DNA of 64,000 nt, taken from positions 492,594 to 556,593 of the forward strand of contig NZ_QQBB01000002.1 in assembly GCF_003350535.1 (NCBI RefSeq), read 5' to 3'. This document shows, piece by piece, positions 26,807 through 35,559 of the stretch. Below the pieces are notes generated by a model. It searched no databases, was not told the DNA's origin, and saw only the letters and a list, made by a program, of their open reading frames with translations. The stretch comes from Microvirga subterranea (lineage in GTDB: Bacteria; Pseudomonadota; Alphaproteobacteria; Rhizobiales; Beijerinckiaceae). Position 1 is the stretch's first letter. Every line of letters begins with the position of its first letter. The translations under genes were made by a program, and so were the position numbers.

Positions 26807-28741
26807 ATGACCACTGCGCGCGAGTTCCAGGCTGTTGTCCTCCCGAACGACGGATCGGCCGGATCTGCGAGGGAGACATCGCTTCGCAGCCTCCACCGGA
26901 TCGTTCGCCCGATCCTGGTGATCCTGCCGCTCACGGGGCTGGTCACCGGTTTCGGAGCAAGGTTCCTCGGGCTTGGAGAATGGTCGGACGAGATCTGGGC
27001 CGTCGCGACGGTTCCGGTGCTCCTGGCGCTGCTGGCCGAGATCGTGTCCAGCCTCAGGCGGGGGGATGTAGGCCTGGACATCGTTGCCGCCCTCTCGATG
27101 ACCGCCGCCCTGGTCTTCGGCGAGCATCTTGCGGCGGTGGTCGTCGCATTGATGTATGCGGGCGGCCAGTACCTGGAGAGCTTTGCCGAGCGCCAAGCCA
27201 ACCGCGAGATGACGGCGCTGCTCGCCCGGGTGCCGCGCACCGCGATCCGTCACCGTGACCACAAGCTGGAGGAGGTACCGCTCGAAGCGATTGCGCCGGG
27301 AGATCGGCTTCTCGTCAGGCAGGGTGACGTCGTCCCGGTCGATGGGATCGTCGCGCAGAACCTGGCCGTCCTCGACCAGTCGGCCCTGACCGGTGAGCCG
27401 CTGCCGGTCCAGGTTCCGGTCGGCGAGGCGGCCATGAGCGGGTCGAGCAACGTCGGCGACGCCTTCGACCTGACGGCCACCCATCGGGCGGCCGAGAGCA
27501 CCTATGCGGGCATCGTGCGCCTGGTCGAAGCGGCCCAGAGATCGAAAGCCCCGATGGCCCGCCTCGCCGATCGGTTCGCCCTCGGCTTCCTTGGGCTCAC
27601 CCTTGTGCTCGCCGGGGCCGCATGCCTGATGAGCGGCGATCCGATCCGGGCTCTCTCCGTGCTCGTCGTCGCAACCCCATGCCCTCTCATCCTGGCCGTT
27701 CCGGTCGCCATCGTCTCGGGCGTGTCGCGGGCCGCCAAGTTCGGCGTGCTGGTGAAGGGCGGCAAAGCGCTGGAGACCATGGCCCGCGTTAGAGCTCTCG
27801 TGATCGACAAGACCGGCACGCTAACCCATGGTCAGGCTCAGGTCGCCGAGATCCGCACGACCGGCGACATCCCGGCGGACAAGGTGCTGCAGCTCGCCGC
27901 TTCCCTGGATCAGGCCTCCAAGCATGCCATCGCCAGGGCTCTCGTGCTTGAGGCCCATGCCAAGAGGCTGGAGCTCCTCGTTCCGACGAGCATCATGGAG
28001 GTTCCGGGGGAAGGAATCGAAGGCGTCGTGGACGGGCAGGTCGTCACGGTTGGGGGCATCAACTTCGTGTCGGGAAGGATCGACGTCCCGGACGACCTGC
28101 CGTCCCGCACCGCTTTCCCGACAGGCTCGGTCGTGGTGGCCGTGGCGCTGGATGGTCGCCTCGCCGGGCTCCTGGTCCTCAGCGACAGCCTGCGTGCCGG
28201 CGTAGCCGAGTTCGTCAGGGATCTGCGCAGCATCGGCATCGCGAGGATCGTCCTGGCATCGGGCGACCGGCGCGATGTGGCGGAGGCCGTCACGGCGGGC
28301 CTGCCGATCGACACCATTCATGCAGACCTCACCCCGGACCAGAAAATCGCGATCGTGGCGGGCGAGCGGCCCAACGGCCCCGTGATGATGATCGGCGACG
28401 GGGTCAATGATGCGCCTGCGCTCGCTGCGGCCGATCTCGGCGTCGCCATGGGGGCAAAGGGGGCGGCCGCCTCGGCGGAGGCGGCCGACGTGGTTCTTCT
28501 CGTCGATGAATTGCAGCGGATCCTGCCGGCCATCAGGGTGGCGCGCCGCTCGCGCGGAATCGCCCTTCAAAGCGTTTATGTCGGACTGGGCCTTTCGACC
28601 GCCGGCATGGTGGCGGCGATGCTGGGCTACCTCACGCCCGTACAGGGGGCGCTCATGCAGGAGGCCATCGACGTTGCCGTGATCCTGAACGCGCTTCGCG
28701 CTCTACGCGGCCCCATCCTGAGTCCTCAGCGGCGTTCCTGA
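26807..28741 (+). CDS. Atypical metal-translocating P-type ATPase
   Basis: 644-residue P1B-like ATPase without N-terminal metal-binding domain. Actuator TGEP at 195-198, transmembrane metal motif TPCP at 290-293 (not CPC or SPC), phosphorylation Asp334 in DKTGTLT, and hinge GDGVNDAPAL. The nucleotide-domain HP dipeptide usual in P1B pumps is replaced by HA (SKHAIARAL). The first membrane helices are short of the usual eight-helix set by my reading. These deviations make the metal uncertain; zinc, cobalt, iron or an unknown ion are all possible. Its end overlaps the convergent DUF1003 gene by 16 bases. Confidence 0.88.
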   Translation: MTTAREFQAVVLPNDGSAGSARETSLRSLHRIVRPILVILPLTGLVTGFGARFLGLGEWSDEIWAVATVPVLLALLAEIVSSLRRGDVGLDIVAALSMTAALVFGEHLAAVVVALMYAGGQYLESFAERQANREMTALLARVPRTAIRHRDHKLEEVPLEAIAPGDRLLVRQGDVVPVDGIVAQNLAVLDQSALTGEPLPVQVPVGEAAMSGSSNVGDAFDLTATHRAAESTYAGIVRLVEAAQRSKAPMARLADRFALGFLGLTLVLAGAACLMSGDPIRALSVLVVATPCPLILAVPVAIVSGVSRAAKFGVLVKGGKALETMARVRALVIDKTGTLTHGQAQVAEIRTTGDIPADKVLQLAASLDQASKHAIARALVLEAHAKRLELLVPTSIMEVPGEGIEGVVDGQVVTVGGINFVSGRIDVPDDLPSRTAFPTGSVVVAVALDGRLAGLLVLSDSLRAGVAEFVRDLRSIGIARIVLASGDRRDVAEAVTAGLPIDTIHADLTPDQKIAIVAGERPNGPVMMIGDGVNDAPALAAADLGVAMGAKGAAASAEAADVVLLVDELQRILPAIRVARRSRGIALQSVYVGLGLSTAGMVAAMLGYLTPVQGALMQEAIDVAVILNALRALRGPILSPQRRS

Positions 28742-29424
28742 AGCAGCTCGATCTGCAGCTCCTGGATTTCCGCCAGGCGCTCCCATTGCCGCCTGATCAG
28801 GTGATCGAGCTTCTCGTGAAGATGGCGGATCTCAAGTTCGGCCTTCAGGTTGACGCGATAGTCGTTGAGGGAACGCAGCCGGTCCTTCGCCTCCTGGCGC
28901 TTCTGACTCATCATGATGATCGGCGCCTGGATGGCCGCGACGCAGGACAGGATGAGGTTCAACAGGATGTAGGGATAGGGATCGAATGCGCCCTCGTTCT
29001 GCAGGTTGTTGATGAGGATCCAAGTCGCAAGCCCTGCGGCGAACATGATGAGGAACGACCAGCTTCCGCCGAAGGCCGCCAATCCGTCGGAGACCTTCTG
29101 CCCGAAGGTGCGGATCTCGTCATAGTTTTCCTCCGGGTTGGTCGACACCGTCACGCCTTCCGCCAAGGAGCGGGCGACGTCTTTGTCGAGCTGGCTCAGT
29201 TCGCCGCGCTCCTCCCTTAGGAGTTCCTCGACATACAGCATCCGGTACTGGTCGATAGCCGAGCGGCTGATCCGGGCGTGGTCGGGAAGGGCGGGATGGT
29301 CCCGTCGGATCCGCTCCACCAGGGTCGGGCGCAGAAGATCGAGCATGACCAAATCGCGCTCGGGACAGGACTCGCCCGTGATGGGGCAGACGGCGGTTGC
29401 CGGAGGATGGGCGCGGGATTTCAT
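28726..29424 (-). CDS. DUF1003 membrane protein
   Basis: About 232 residues, DUF1003 family. The N-terminal part carries CPITGESCPERDLV, then a helical region with EELLREERGELSQLDKDVA; two membrane helices follow (SFLIMFAAGLATWILINNL and YILLNLILSCVAAIQAPIIMM), then a long charged C-terminal helix (AELEIRHLHEKLDHLIRRQW) likely to form a coiled coil. The ATG at 29424 has AGAGG upstream. The molecular role of the family is not established. A near-FixK box lies just upstream. Confidence 0.88.
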   Translation of the reverse strand: MKSRAHPPATAVCPITGESCPERDLVMLDLLRPTLVERIRRDHPALPDHARISRSAIDQYRMLYVEELLREERGELSQLDKDVARSLAEGVTVSTNPEENYDEIRTFGQKVSDGLAAFGGSWSFLIMFAAGLATWILINNLQNEGAFDPYPYILLNLILSCVAAIQAPIIMMSQKRQEAKDRLRSLNDYRVNLKAELEIRHLHEKLDHLIRRQWERLAEIQELQIELLQERR

Positions 29425-29441
29425 CGTTTCCTCTTGGCGTC

Positions 29442-29455
29442 TTGGCATGGATCAA
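29442..29455. promoter_or_regulatory. Weak FNR/FixK-like box
   Basis: TTGGCatggATCAA matches TTGAT-N4-ATCAA at 8 of 10 positions. It lies between the divergent DUF1003 and beta-CASP genes and could serve either, 18 bases from the DUF1003 start and 75 from the nuclease start. Supported mainly by the perfect box further along the same island. Confidence 0.35.
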
Positions 29456-29529
29456 ACGTGGCGGTTGGCCGATAGTGTAGCTGAATGCCATAGTCTCGTC
29501 AGAGCGTCACATTCAGGAGAATCCCTCCC

Positions 29530-31149
29530 TTGACCCTCCGCCTCCACTTCTTCGGCGCCGCACGTACGGTGACCGGCTCGTGTTTCCTGCTCGAAACGGA
29601 AACGGCCCGCGTTCTCGTCGATTGCGGCATGTTTCAGGGATCCAAATCGGAGCGCGAGCTGAATTACCGGCCGTTCCCCTTCCGGCCGTCGAGCCTCGGC
29701 GCGCTCTGCCTTACCCATGCCCATATCGACCATAGCGGGCTCGTCCCGAAGCTCGTGAAGGCCGGGTTCGACGGCCCGATCTTCGCAACGGGGGGCACGT
29801 CGGACCTTGCGTCGATCATGCTGCCCGATTCCGGATATATCCAGGAACTCGAGGTCAGGCAGCTCAACCGGCGCAACAGCCTTCGCGGACGCGCCACCGT
29901 GGCTCCGATCTACACGGCGGACGAAGCCGAGGCCTGCCTCGCCCAGTTCCGTCAGGTTCCCTATGGTCATTGGCGGGACGTGGCCCCGGGGTTCAGGGCC
30001 CGCTACTGGAATGCCGGACACCTGCTTGGATCGGCCTCCATCGAGATGGAGGTGTCCCATGGCGGCGCCGAGAAGCCGGTCAGGCTCCTCTTCTCGGGCG
30101 ATGTGGGGCCCGATCACAAGCTCCTGCAGCCCGATCCGGATGGTCCCCGCGACCTCGACTACGTCATCCTCGAATCCACGTATGGCGACACGGACCGGGC
30201 CGGCGTCACCATCGAGCGTCGCCGGCGCATGCTGCGCGACGAGGTGCGCATGGCCCGGCGACCGGGCGGGGTGCTCCTCATTCCGTCCTTCGCGGTCGAG
30301 CGGACGCAGGAGATTCTGGTCGACCTTCTGGAACTCATGGAAGCGGGGGAGCTGCCCGAAATCCCGGTCTTCATCGACTCGCCGCTCGCCGCCAAGGCGA
30401 GCTCGGTCTTCAAGAAGCATGCCTCCGAGTTGCGCAACGGCTCCGATCTGGTCCAGGCCCTCGAGGCGAACTGGGTCCGGTTTACCGAGAGCGTGGAGCA
30501 GAGCAAGGCTATCGACCGCATCCACAGTTTCCATATCGTCATTGCGGCGAGCGGCATGTGCGAAGCCGGGCGCATCCGCCATCACCTGAAGGCCTGGCTG
30601 TGGCACGAGGAGGCGACGGTGCTCTTCGTCGGCTTCCAGGCGCAGGGGACCCTTGGTCGGATCCTCCAAGAGGGGGCGTCCCGGGTCAGGATTCACGGCG
30701 AGGAGGTCAAGGTTCGGGCGCGGATGAGGACTCTCGATCTCTATTCCGGCCATGCCGACGGGCCGGAGCTGAGGGCTTGGCTCACCGACCGGCTGCCCGT
30801 CCGTCGGGGCGTCTTCCTCGTGCACGGCGAGGAACCGGCCCTCAAGGCGCTTCAGTCCTCGCTCGGTGCTCCGACCGGCTCGCACGAAGCCATCGCTCCC
30901 GATCTCGTCGACATTTACGAGCTTGGGGGCGAGGCGCCTGTCCTGGTCGATGATCACGACCGCCGGACGGCGCCATCGGTCCCAGGGCAACGCGACTGGC
31001 ATAACGACTTGGCGGCGCTTCAGCTTGACATCAACGAAGCCTTGGACAAGGCCGCGGACCGGAAGGCCAAGGCTGTCATGATCCGGCGGCTGCGGCGTGC
31101 GCTCGAGGAGGTGGGGAAGGGCTTCGATCCGTCAGAGAAGCAGGGATGA
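29530..31149 (+). CDS. MBL-fold beta-CASP RNA exonuclease-like protein
   Basis: 539 residues, metallo-beta-lactamase plus beta-CASP plus RMMBL arrangement, like YSH1/CPSF-type RNases of bacteria. The zinc site has THAHIDHSG, a histidine in NAGHLLGSAS, Asp in FSGDVGP, and the beta-CASP histidine in YSGHADG near the C-terminal part. The TTG start has AGGAG upstream at a good distance. A 90-residue tail with charged helices (NEALDKAADRKAKAVMIRRL) extends beyond the usual core. It probably processes RNA; substrates unknown. Confidence 0.9.
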   Translation: MTLRLHFFGAARTVTGSCFLLETETARVLVDCGMFQGSKSERELNYRPFPFRPSSLGALCLTHAHIDHSGLVPKLVKAGFDGPIFATGGTSDLASIMLPDSGYIQELEVRQLNRRNSLRGRATVAPIYTADEAEACLAQFRQVPYGHWRDVAPGFRARYWNAGHLLGSASIEMEVSHGGAEKPVRLLFSGDVGPDHKLLQPDPDGPRDLDYVILESTYGDTDRAGVTIERRRRMLRDEVRMARRPGGVLLIPSFAVERTQEILVDLLELMEAGELPEIPVFIDSPLAAKASSVFKKHASELRNGSDLVQALEANWVRFTESVEQSKAIDRIHSFHIVIAASGMCEAGRIRHHLKAWLWHEEATVLFVGFQAQGTLGRILQEGASRVRIHGEEVKVRARMRTLDLYSGHADGPELRAWLTDRLPVRRGVFLVHGEEPALKALQSSLGAPTGSHEAIAPDLVDIYELGGEAPVLVDDHDRRTAPSVPGQRDWHNDLAALQLDINEALDKAADRKAKAVMIRRLRRALEEVGKGFDPSEKQG

Positions 31150-31171
31150 GGCGGCGCATCGATCTCCCGGA

Positions 31172-31185
31172 TTGATCAGGATCAA
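31172..31185 (+). promoter_or_regulatory. Perfect FNR/FixK box
   Basis: TTGATcaggATCAA is a perfect match to the Fnr/FixK consensus and a perfect palindrome in its arms. It lies 72 bases upstream of the TTG start at 31257 and should put the unknown gene and its cytochrome c partner under control of the FixK encoded at 34290-34985. Confidence 0.8.
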
Positions 31186-31256
31186 GGTTCCCGGGGCCTG
31201 CCCACCTAAGTTTGAGCTTGAGGTGACCACGACGGGTCATCCGGAAGGAGGCGGAA

Positions 31257-31658
31257 TTGCTCCATCACATCACGCTCCATCTGGCTCGCAGCAAGGATTT
31301 CCCGGAAGGAAGCCCGCGGCACGGCTACGAGATCACCGCACCGCTCGACGAGTCGGGGCACCTCGACCAGGCCGAGTGGCGGGAGAGGCGACTGCAATGC
31401 CGCGTCCGGCGCTTTTGGCCCGGGGAGCCGGATCGGCAGGGTCGGTTGGTTCACCGGGCCGGCGGAGCCGACGGTGCTACCTGGATGATCGACTACGATC
31501 TTGACCGTGTCACCGATGACGAGGCAGGCTATCGGCTCGGGAAGCATCGGTTCGTGCCGGGCGAGTATGTGACCATCCAAGACGAGGACGAAAAGCTCCA
31601 TACGTTCCAGGTGGTTGCCGTGAAGGGCGCCGCACGGCCCGAAAAAGAAAAGGCCTGA
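31257..31658 (+). CDS. Hypothetical protein under FixK control
   Basis: 133 residues from a TTG with a strong GGAAGGAGG site six bases upstream. No family recognised. It has a well-ordered alternating strand pattern (GYEITAPLDESG, RRLQCRVRRFWPGE, HRFVPGEYVTIQDEDEKLHTFQVV), suggesting a small beta-rich fold. Its stop overlaps the ATG of the cytochrome c gene (TGATG), so the two are translated together. The perfect FixK box upstream predicts induction at low oxygen. Confidence 0.75.
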   Translation: MLHHITLHLARSKDFPEGSPRHGYEITAPLDESGHLDQAEWRERRLQCRVRRFWPGEPDRQGRLVHRAGGADGATWMIDYDLDRVTDDEAGYRLGKHRFVPGEYVTIQDEDEKLHTFQVVAVKGAARPEKEKA

Positions 31659-31978
31659 TGATGTGGCGCTCCGTTCTGTTTGCCGGCCTTCTCGCCTTGA
31701 GCCTGCAGCCGGCTTCGGCTCAGGAGGGGCGCATCCAACGCGGGCAGACCTTCGCCCAGGTGCATTGCGCCCAGTGCCACGCCATCGGGCGGTTCGGCGA
31801 CAGTCCCTTGGCGGAGGCGCCGCCCTTCCGGGAGTTGGGGAAAAAGTACCCTGTCGAGACCTTGGCGGAGGCGTTCGCCGAGGGGATCACCACCGGGCAT
31901 CCGACCATGCCGGAATTCCAGCTCGACGTCGCCCAGATCAACGACCTTCTGGCCTATCTGCAATCGGTTCAGCGCTAA
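31658..31978 (+). CDS. Periplasmic cytochrome c
   Basis: 106 residues with a Sec signal peptide (cleavage likely after ASAQ), heme motif CAQCH near residue 40, and axial methionine in HPTMPEFQL. Small class I monoheme cytochrome of the type that donates electrons to oxidases or other periplasmic enzymes. Second gene of a two-gene operon behind a FixK box. It ends at a large inverted repeat. Confidence 0.92.
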   Translation: MMWRSVLFAGLLALSLQPASAQEGRIQRGQTFAQVHCAQCHAIGRFGDSPLAEAPPFRELGKKYPVETLAEAFAEGITTGHPTMPEFQLDVAQINDLLAYLQSVQR

Positions 31979-31979
31979 A

Positions 31980-32025
31980 GCATCGGACCCAAAAGTGGAT
32001 TTGCACTTTTGGGTCCTTCCGATGC
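31980..32025. repeat. Interspersed palindrome serving as bidirectional terminator
   Basis: Long hairpin: GGACCCAAAAGTG with CACTTTTGGGTCC around a GATTTG loop, and an outer GCATCGG/CCGATGC pair. It fills the space between convergent genes (cytochrome c and LOG-family). The GCATCGG plus AAAGTG layout resembles palindromic repeats that I recall being scattered in Methylobacteriaceae genomes; only one copy is seen here. Confidence 0.65.
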
Positions 32026-32026
32026 C

Positions 32027-32812
32027 CTAGCGGAGCAGCCTATCGGTCTCTGCATGATGGACGACGAGGCCGTTCTCGACGAGGGTAGACCAGGTTTCCT
32101 CGGCACTGTCCGCAAAACTGACGAGCTTGCGGTCGCTCTCGCTCACCATTCCATGCTCGAGCAAAGCATCGAACTTGATGATGGAGCGCCAGTACTTCTT
32201 GTCGAAGAGAACGATCGGCAGGGACGGGACCTTGCCGGTCTGACGTAAGGTTAGAAGCTCGAAGAGCTCGTCCAGGGTCCCGAACCCGCCCGGAAACACC
32301 ACGAGGGCATTGGCCCGCATCGCCAGATGCATCTTGCGCATGGCGAAGTAATGGAAACGGAACGTCAGGTCCGGCGTGGTGTAAGGATTGGGCTCCTGCT
32401 CATGCGGCAGGGTGATGTTGAAGCCGATGGTGGGAGCTCCCACGTCGTGGGCCCCCCGATTGGCGGCCTCCATGAGACCTGGTCCGCCACCGGTCGCTAT
32501 GACGTTGTCGCGAATGCCGTCCTTGGGGTGGAGCGCACCGCCCCGCTGGGACGCGATGGCGCCGAACGTGCGGGCCTCGCCATACCAGAACGGATGGAGG
32601 CCCGGCCCGTTTTCCCGGACCCGGGCGCTGCCGAAGGTCACGATGGTCGAGCGCACACCCCAGGTTCGCAGACTTTCCTCAGCCTTCGCGTATTCCAGCT
32701 GAAAGCGCACCCCGCGCATGGAATCGCCAAGGAGGAAGTCCTGGTCGAGAGCGGCGAGGCGATAGGAGCGGGATGCCATCTGGGCCGCGTTGGCATGCGT
32801 GACGTCATTCAT
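32027..32812 (-). CDS. LOG-family Rossmann protein (TIGR00730-like)
   Basis: About 261 residues. The LOG-family signature PGGFGTLDELFE and the upstream ATGGGPGLMEAANRGA are both present; these bind nucleotide monophosphate in cytokinin riboside 5'-monophosphate phosphoribohydrolases and relatives. This longer version has about 55 extra N-terminal residues ahead of VTFGSARV. In bacteria the role is usually purine nucleotide 5'-monophosphate hydrolysis. The ATG at 32812 follows AGGAG by nine bases; a longer frame was rejected. Confidence 0.85.
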   Translation of the reverse strand: MNDVTHANAAQMASRSYRLAALDQDFLLGDSMRGVRFQLEYAKAEESLRTWGVRSTIVTFGSARVRENGPGLHPFWYGEARTFGAIASQRGGALHPKDGIRDNVIATGGGPGLMEAANRGAHDVGAPTIGFNITLPHEQEPNPYTTPDLTFRFHYFAMRKMHLAMRANALVVFPGGFGTLDELFELLTLRQTGKVPSLPIVLFDKKYWRSIIKFDALLEHGMVSESDRKLVSFADSAEETWSTLVENGLVVHHAETDRLLR

Positions 32813-32977
32813 CGACAAAGGCTCCTCTCGGATTTTCGATGCCGTCCAACCGGGAACGCACCGCCGGGTGGTCGGTTCACGGCGGGTAGAAGGCATGGAG
32901 CCTGTCTCGAATGCAAGGGGAGAGCCTTCCCCTCTTGGGAAGGCTCGGGGTCTATTGGCGCAGGTCGGGCGAATATT

Positions 32978-33259
32978 TCAGGAGAAGATCGCCTCGACCC
33001 TCTTCTGCAAATCCGACAGCTCGCGGAGATAGGGAGCACGCCGCTCCTGATGACGTTTCCGGAGCAGATTGATGACCTCGCGCTTCTGCACCTCATCGGC
33101 GCCGTTTGCACGGATCGACTCGATGCTTCTCTCAAGGGCGAACTCCATGTCGGCGAGGGTCGCCAGGACCGACTGCAGGCGTGGCCGGATGTCGTCTGGA
33201 TAGACGGGGTAGCGGTGCCGTCCGGTCTCCGGTGTGCGATGTCCAACGTGGGCAGCCAT
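32978..33259 (-). CDS. Hypothetical helical protein
   Basis: 93 residues, no recognised family. After a short N-terminal part (RYPVYPDDIRPRLQSVL) it is mostly amphipathic helix with many charges (NLLRKRHQERRAPYLRELSD). A clear GGAAGAG-type site is upstream. It follows the universal stress protein gene in the same direction after about 155 bases, so it may belong to the same stress unit. Confidence 0.65.
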   Translation of the reverse strand: MAAHVGHRTPETGRHRYPVYPDDIRPRLQSVLATLADMEFALERSIESIRANGADEVQKREVINLLRKRHQERRAPYLRELSDLQKRVEAIFS

Positions 33260-33415
33260 GCTCTTCCTCCGAATCGTCTTGTTCTTAAGGGTTCGTCTTT
33301 TGGTTCCTGGCTTGTCCGATACTCCACTACTTTGATGATTGTTTGACGGTTGCTCCCATGGGAAACGCGGCCATTCCGGAAAGCCGTAAGCCTCCCGGCA
33401 TGGCCTGCCGTTGCG

Positions 33416-34255
33416 TCAGTAAGAAAGATAGAGCGGAGCCGGCGCGTTCTTGAGCATCGACTGCGTCACGCCGCCGAACACCGTCTGGCGCAGGCGGGAG
33501 TGCACGAAGGCGCCCATCACGATCATGTCGGCCCGCGTCAGAACGGCATGGTTGCGCAGGGTCTCCGCTGCATCGCCGTTTTTCGCCGAAAGTTCTGTAA
33601 GGGAAGGTTGGATTCCGTGGCGGACGAGATGCGGAGCGATCTCCGCGCCGGGAACGGCCTTGGAGAGGTCCTTTTCGCCCGTGACGCAGACGAGCTCGAC
33701 CGTCTTGGCATTCTGGAGGAAGGGCAGGGCATCGTTGAGGGCGCGAGCGGCCTTGGCGCTTCCGTCCCAAGCCACCATGATGCGGTCAGCCTTGAACGTA
33801 TCCTTGCCATGAGGAACGACGATCACGGGCCGGCCGCTGGAGAACAGGGCCTGCTCGATGAAGCTGCGGTCGACGGTCAGGAGATCGGCATCCGCATCGA
33901 CGATGGAGAGGTCGTGCACGCGGCAAAGCGTTGCGAAGGTCTCGACCAGCTCGGCGTAGTGGAGCTGCACCGTTTCGACGGTGCAGGGCACCCCTTCGGA
34001 CAGGGCCCTCTGCCGCGCGGTTTCGGCTGCAGCCTCGGCCAATGCGCGGACGCGCTTGTTTTCGGACGCGACGAGGCCCGCAGCCATTTCGCTGACGATC
34101 GCGTGAGCCATCATCAGCTTCACGGATGCCGAGAGGGCGGTCACGTGGGCACCGGCGTCACGCGCCAAGGAGAGGCCATAGCTCAGTGCGGAAGACGGAC
34201 GTTCCTCTTCCTCGGTGAAGCCGACAAGAATGTTCTTCACGTTGCTCAGGGGCAT
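33416..34255 (-). CDS. Tandem universal stress protein
   Basis: 279 residues with two UspA domains. The first begins KNILVGFTEEEERPSSAL; the second, at about residue 155, begins ADRIMVAWDGSAKAARALND. The C-terminal nucleotide loop is DMIVMGAFVHSRLRQTVFGG, which lacks the second glycine of the classic G-x2-G pattern, so ATP binding may be altered. The ATG at 34255 is 34 bases after the fixK-like gene, so they are likely co-transcribed; such pairs are common in low-oxygen regulons. Confidence 0.92.
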   Translation of the reverse strand: MPLSNVKNILVGFTEEEERPSSALSYGLSLARDAGAHVTALSASVKLMMAHAIVSEMAAGLVASENKRVRALAEAAAETARQRALSEGVPCTVETVQLHYAELVETFATLCRVHDLSIVDADADLLTVDRSFIEQALFSSGRPVIVVPHGKDTFKADRIMVAWDGSAKAARALNDALPFLQNAKTVELVCVTGEKDLSKAVPGAEIAPHLVRHGIQPSLTELSAKNGDAAETLRNHAVLTRADMIVMGAFVHSRLRQTVFGGVTQSMLKNAPAPLYLSY

Positions 34256-34289
34256 GATCGGGTCTCCGTCTTCGATAGGCGAGCTTGGT

Positions 34290-34985
34290 TCAGGCATTGA
34301 GGCGGCGCAGGGCGGCCTTGTCGCTGAGAACGATATGGCGCGTCGATGGTAGCTTGATGACGGCGTCGCGCTCCAGCTGGGTCAGCGAGCGGGAGACGGT
34401 CTCAATGGTCAGGCCGAGATGGTCTGCGATATCGGCGCGGGACATGGGAAGGTCGACGGCGCCATCGTCACCGGAGGCACGCTCGGCGAGGTCGATGAGG
34501 AAAGTGGCGATCTTCTCCAGGGCGGTCTTGCGGCCGAGGAGGAGCATGTGCTCCTGGGCCCGCTCGAGGGAGCGCATCATGCCCCGGACGAACTGCTGCG
34601 CGAACTGGGTATCGGTTGCGGCCAGCGTCTCGAGGCTGCAGCGGCGGTAGGCGATGACAACGGCGTCACCGACGGCCTCGGCGCTGAAGCGGTACTCGTC
34701 GCCCGTCTCGATGCCGAAGATGTCCCCGGCGAGGTGGAAGGCGTCGATCTGGCGGCGGCCGTCGCTCAGGAGCTTGGAGGTGCGGACGACTCCGGAGACG
34801 ACCTTGTAAAGGTAAGCGGCGCGGTCGCCCTCCGAAAAGATCTCCTCGTCCTTGGTGTAGGAGCGGACGGAGCCGGCGGTCGGGGCGGCGATGTCCGCGG
34901 CCGGGACAGGACGGGCCGTCTGGGGGCCTCGTGCGATGATGGCAGCGGCCGGAGTAGCGGTGTGGGCGGTGGCCATGGTGTGCAT
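34290..34985 (-). CDS. fixK: Crp/Fnr-family regulator, FixK-like
   Basis: 231 residues. N-terminal cyclic-nucleotide-like beta roll (EEIFSEGDRAAYLYKVVSGVV) and C-terminal winged helix-turn-helix MSRADIADHLGLTIETVSRS. The recognition helix ETVSR is the Fnr/FixK type that reads TTGAT-N4-ATCAA. The N-terminal cysteine cluster that senses oxygen in Fnr is absent, which fits FixK, where oxygen sensing is done by FixL. About 40 N-terminal alanine/proline-rich residues precede the core. The TAAGGNNTTTCCCT motif lies 83 bases upstream. Confidence 0.88.
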   Translation of the reverse strand: MHTMATAHTATPAAAIIARGPQTARPVPAADIAAPTAGSVRSYTKDEEIFSEGDRAAYLYKVVSGVVRTSKLLSDGRRQIDAFHLAGDIFGIETGDEYRFSAEAVGDAVVIAYRRCSLETLAATDTQFAQQFVRGMMRSLERAQEHMLLLGRKTALEKIATFLIDLAERASGDDGAVDLPMSRADIADHLGLTIETVSRSLTQLERDAVIKLPSTRHIVLSDKAALRRLNA

Positions 34986-35067
34986 CGGAAACCCTCATGT
35001 CCCAGGTCAGTGACGTTGGAAAATGAGTACCGCCGCACAGGCCGTTCAGAAATTCAGATAAGCTCCC

Positions 35068-35081
35068 TAAGGGGTTTCCCT
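35068..35081 (+). promoter_or_regulatory. Candidate FixJ binding motif, copy 1
   Basis: TAAGGGGTTTCCCT sits within a larger perfect-arm inverted repeat (CCTAAGGG at 35066-35073, CCCTTAGG at 35078-35085), upstream of fixK and overlapping the stop of the receiver gene. The same pattern recurs at 35595-35608. Confidence 0.5.
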
Positions 35082-35494
35082 TAGGTCCCGGCAGGGCGCA
35101 GTCCGGCGCACGGATCCAAGCCGCCGGACGAGAGCGCCGTGCGGATGCTGTTCATCAGGGTTTCGTCATGAAGGGGCTTTTCGAGCACCTCACTGATCCC
35201 GGCCGCGGCCGCGCGCTGACGGACGTCATCGCTGACATGGCCGGAAATCAGGATGGTCGGATAATGCCTGTGGCGGCCATGAAGGATGCCGACGAGCTGG
35301 ATGCCGTTGATGGCCGGCATGTGGTAGTCGACCACGAGGCAGCCGTGCTCGGGCAGATGGTCGTCGGCCAGGAGCTCGACCCCGCTGCCGTAGAGGCGCA
35401 CGTCCATTCCCTCGATGCCGAGGGCGAACTTCAGCGAATTGCGGACCGCGGCATCGTCATCGACGATGAGAACGGATCCCGGGTTCGGGAGCAT
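35081..35494 (-). CDS. Single-domain response regulator in the fix cluster
   Basis: 137 residues, receiver only: VLIVDDDAAVRN, phospho-acceptor Asp56 in CLVVDYHMP, switch serine in ILISGHVS, lysine in VLEKPLHD. It lacks the FixJ-type helix-turn-helix. The ATG at 35494 has AAGG about six bases upstream. It lies between fixJ and fixK and has its own FixK-like box upstream, which suggests a feedback role: it could take phosphate from FixL or act like the inhibitor FixT. That role is inference. Confidence 0.85.
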   Translation of the reverse strand: MLPNPGSVLIVDDDAAVRNSLKFALGIEGMDVRLYGSGVELLADDHLPEHGCLVVDYHMPAINGIQLVGILHGRHRHYPTILISGHVSDDVRQRAAAAGISEVLEKPLHDETLMNSIRTALSSGGLDPCAGLRPAGT

Positions 35495-35559
35495 GGCAGA
35501 CCTTGCAATAGGGCTCGTGGGCAACGTCCAAGGTCTACCGGATATGGTGCCGGAAAGAT

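Noticed and set aside
32853..32877. GGAAC-N16-GGTT match to an EcfG promoter
   Set aside because: It points to the right with no plus-strand gene nearby, so it is most likely a chance match and a caution for the other candidates.
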